Source: Halocaridina rubra
Taxonomy: Eukaryota > Arthropoda > Malacostraca > Decapoda > Atyidae
Direction of reading: 5' to 3'
Length of the DNA: 64,000 nt
Assembly (NCBI GenBank): GCA_037179515.1
Contig: JAXCGZ010009846.1
Location: forward strand, 1 to 64,000
Shown here: one piece after another, positions 63,986 through 64,000 of the stretch
Layout: every line of letters begins with the position of its first letter
Numbering within the stretch: the stretch's first letter is position 1
Program-made: the position numbers and the translations under genes
Notes under the pieces: generated by a model
The model's input: only the letters and a program-made list of their open reading frames with translations
Databases searched by the model: none
What the model was told of the DNA's origin: nothing

Positions 63986-64000
63986 CAGTAATCCCTTGCT
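63986..64000 (+). mobile_element. Tigger left terminal repeat, cut by the window edge
   Basis: CAGTAATCCCTTGCT, matching 14 of the first 15 bases of the Tigger at 41147, after a TA dinucleotide. Confidence 0.65.

Overview
The window looks like gene-poor nuclear DNA from an arthropod, most likely a decapod crustacean. This is inferred from the very long AT, TC and AAT/ATT microsatellites, the mixture of I-like, CR1-like and RTE non-LTR retrotransposons with Tigger/pogo and hAT DNA elements, and one spliced C2H2 zinc-finger gene. Nothing in it looks bacterial or plasmid-borne. The species call is not proven; the repeat style is the only evidence.

Layout. 1-14571: an I-superfamily LINE (gag-like ORF1; ORF2 with endonuclease, RT and RNase H) cut in two by a complete 9.95-kb Ty3/gypsy-type element on the minus strand (1426-11375, target duplication CCCTC). 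14572-24620: a repeat thicket of TC and AT microsatellites, fragments of one Tigger-like DNA transposon family, a 278-bp tRNA-like satellite arranged head to head (16346-18368), a second large inverted repeat built on AAT/ATT arrays (18462-19368), and a CR1-like LINE copy. 24621-28390: a 441-bp hAT MITE with perfect 8-bp target duplications, an RTE fragment with a long hairpin, and unassigned DNA. 28391-39256: the only host gene I can support, four coding exons with compatible splice phases giving about 1215 codons of zinc-finger, AT-hook protein. Its first intron holds a CR1-like LINE and a tRNA-derived SINE with 13-bp target duplications. 39735-41146: two 5'-truncated CR1-like copies and a minisatellite. 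41147-50751: a Tigger element carrying a decayed transposase, split by an RTE and a second CR1-type LINE lying tail to tail. 50861-61162: a second, nearly intact copy of the same gypsy-type family on the plus strand (target duplication GGCTC). 61163-64000: a gypsy gag-integrase deletion remnant, a CR1-like scrap, and the first bases of another Tigger terminal repeat.

The most notable item is the gypsy-type family at 1426-11375 and 50861-61162. Its RT is Ty3/gypsy-like, but the pol order is protease-integrase-RT-RNase H, the Ty1/copia order known from Gmr1-like elements. Its primer-binding site is an 18-nt match to the 3' end of tRNA-Lys, the same site as in lentiviruses. Neither copy shows a capsid or a zinc-knuckle nucleocapsid region in Gag. 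The plus-strand copy has LTRs differing at only five of 1982 positions, so a lineage with no visible capsid moved recently, which suggests capsid supplied in trans.

Relative order of events from nesting: the I-like LINE came before gypsy copy 1 (about 1% LTR divergence), which predates gypsy copy 2 (0.25%). The Tigger at 41147 came before the RTE and CR1 insertions within it.
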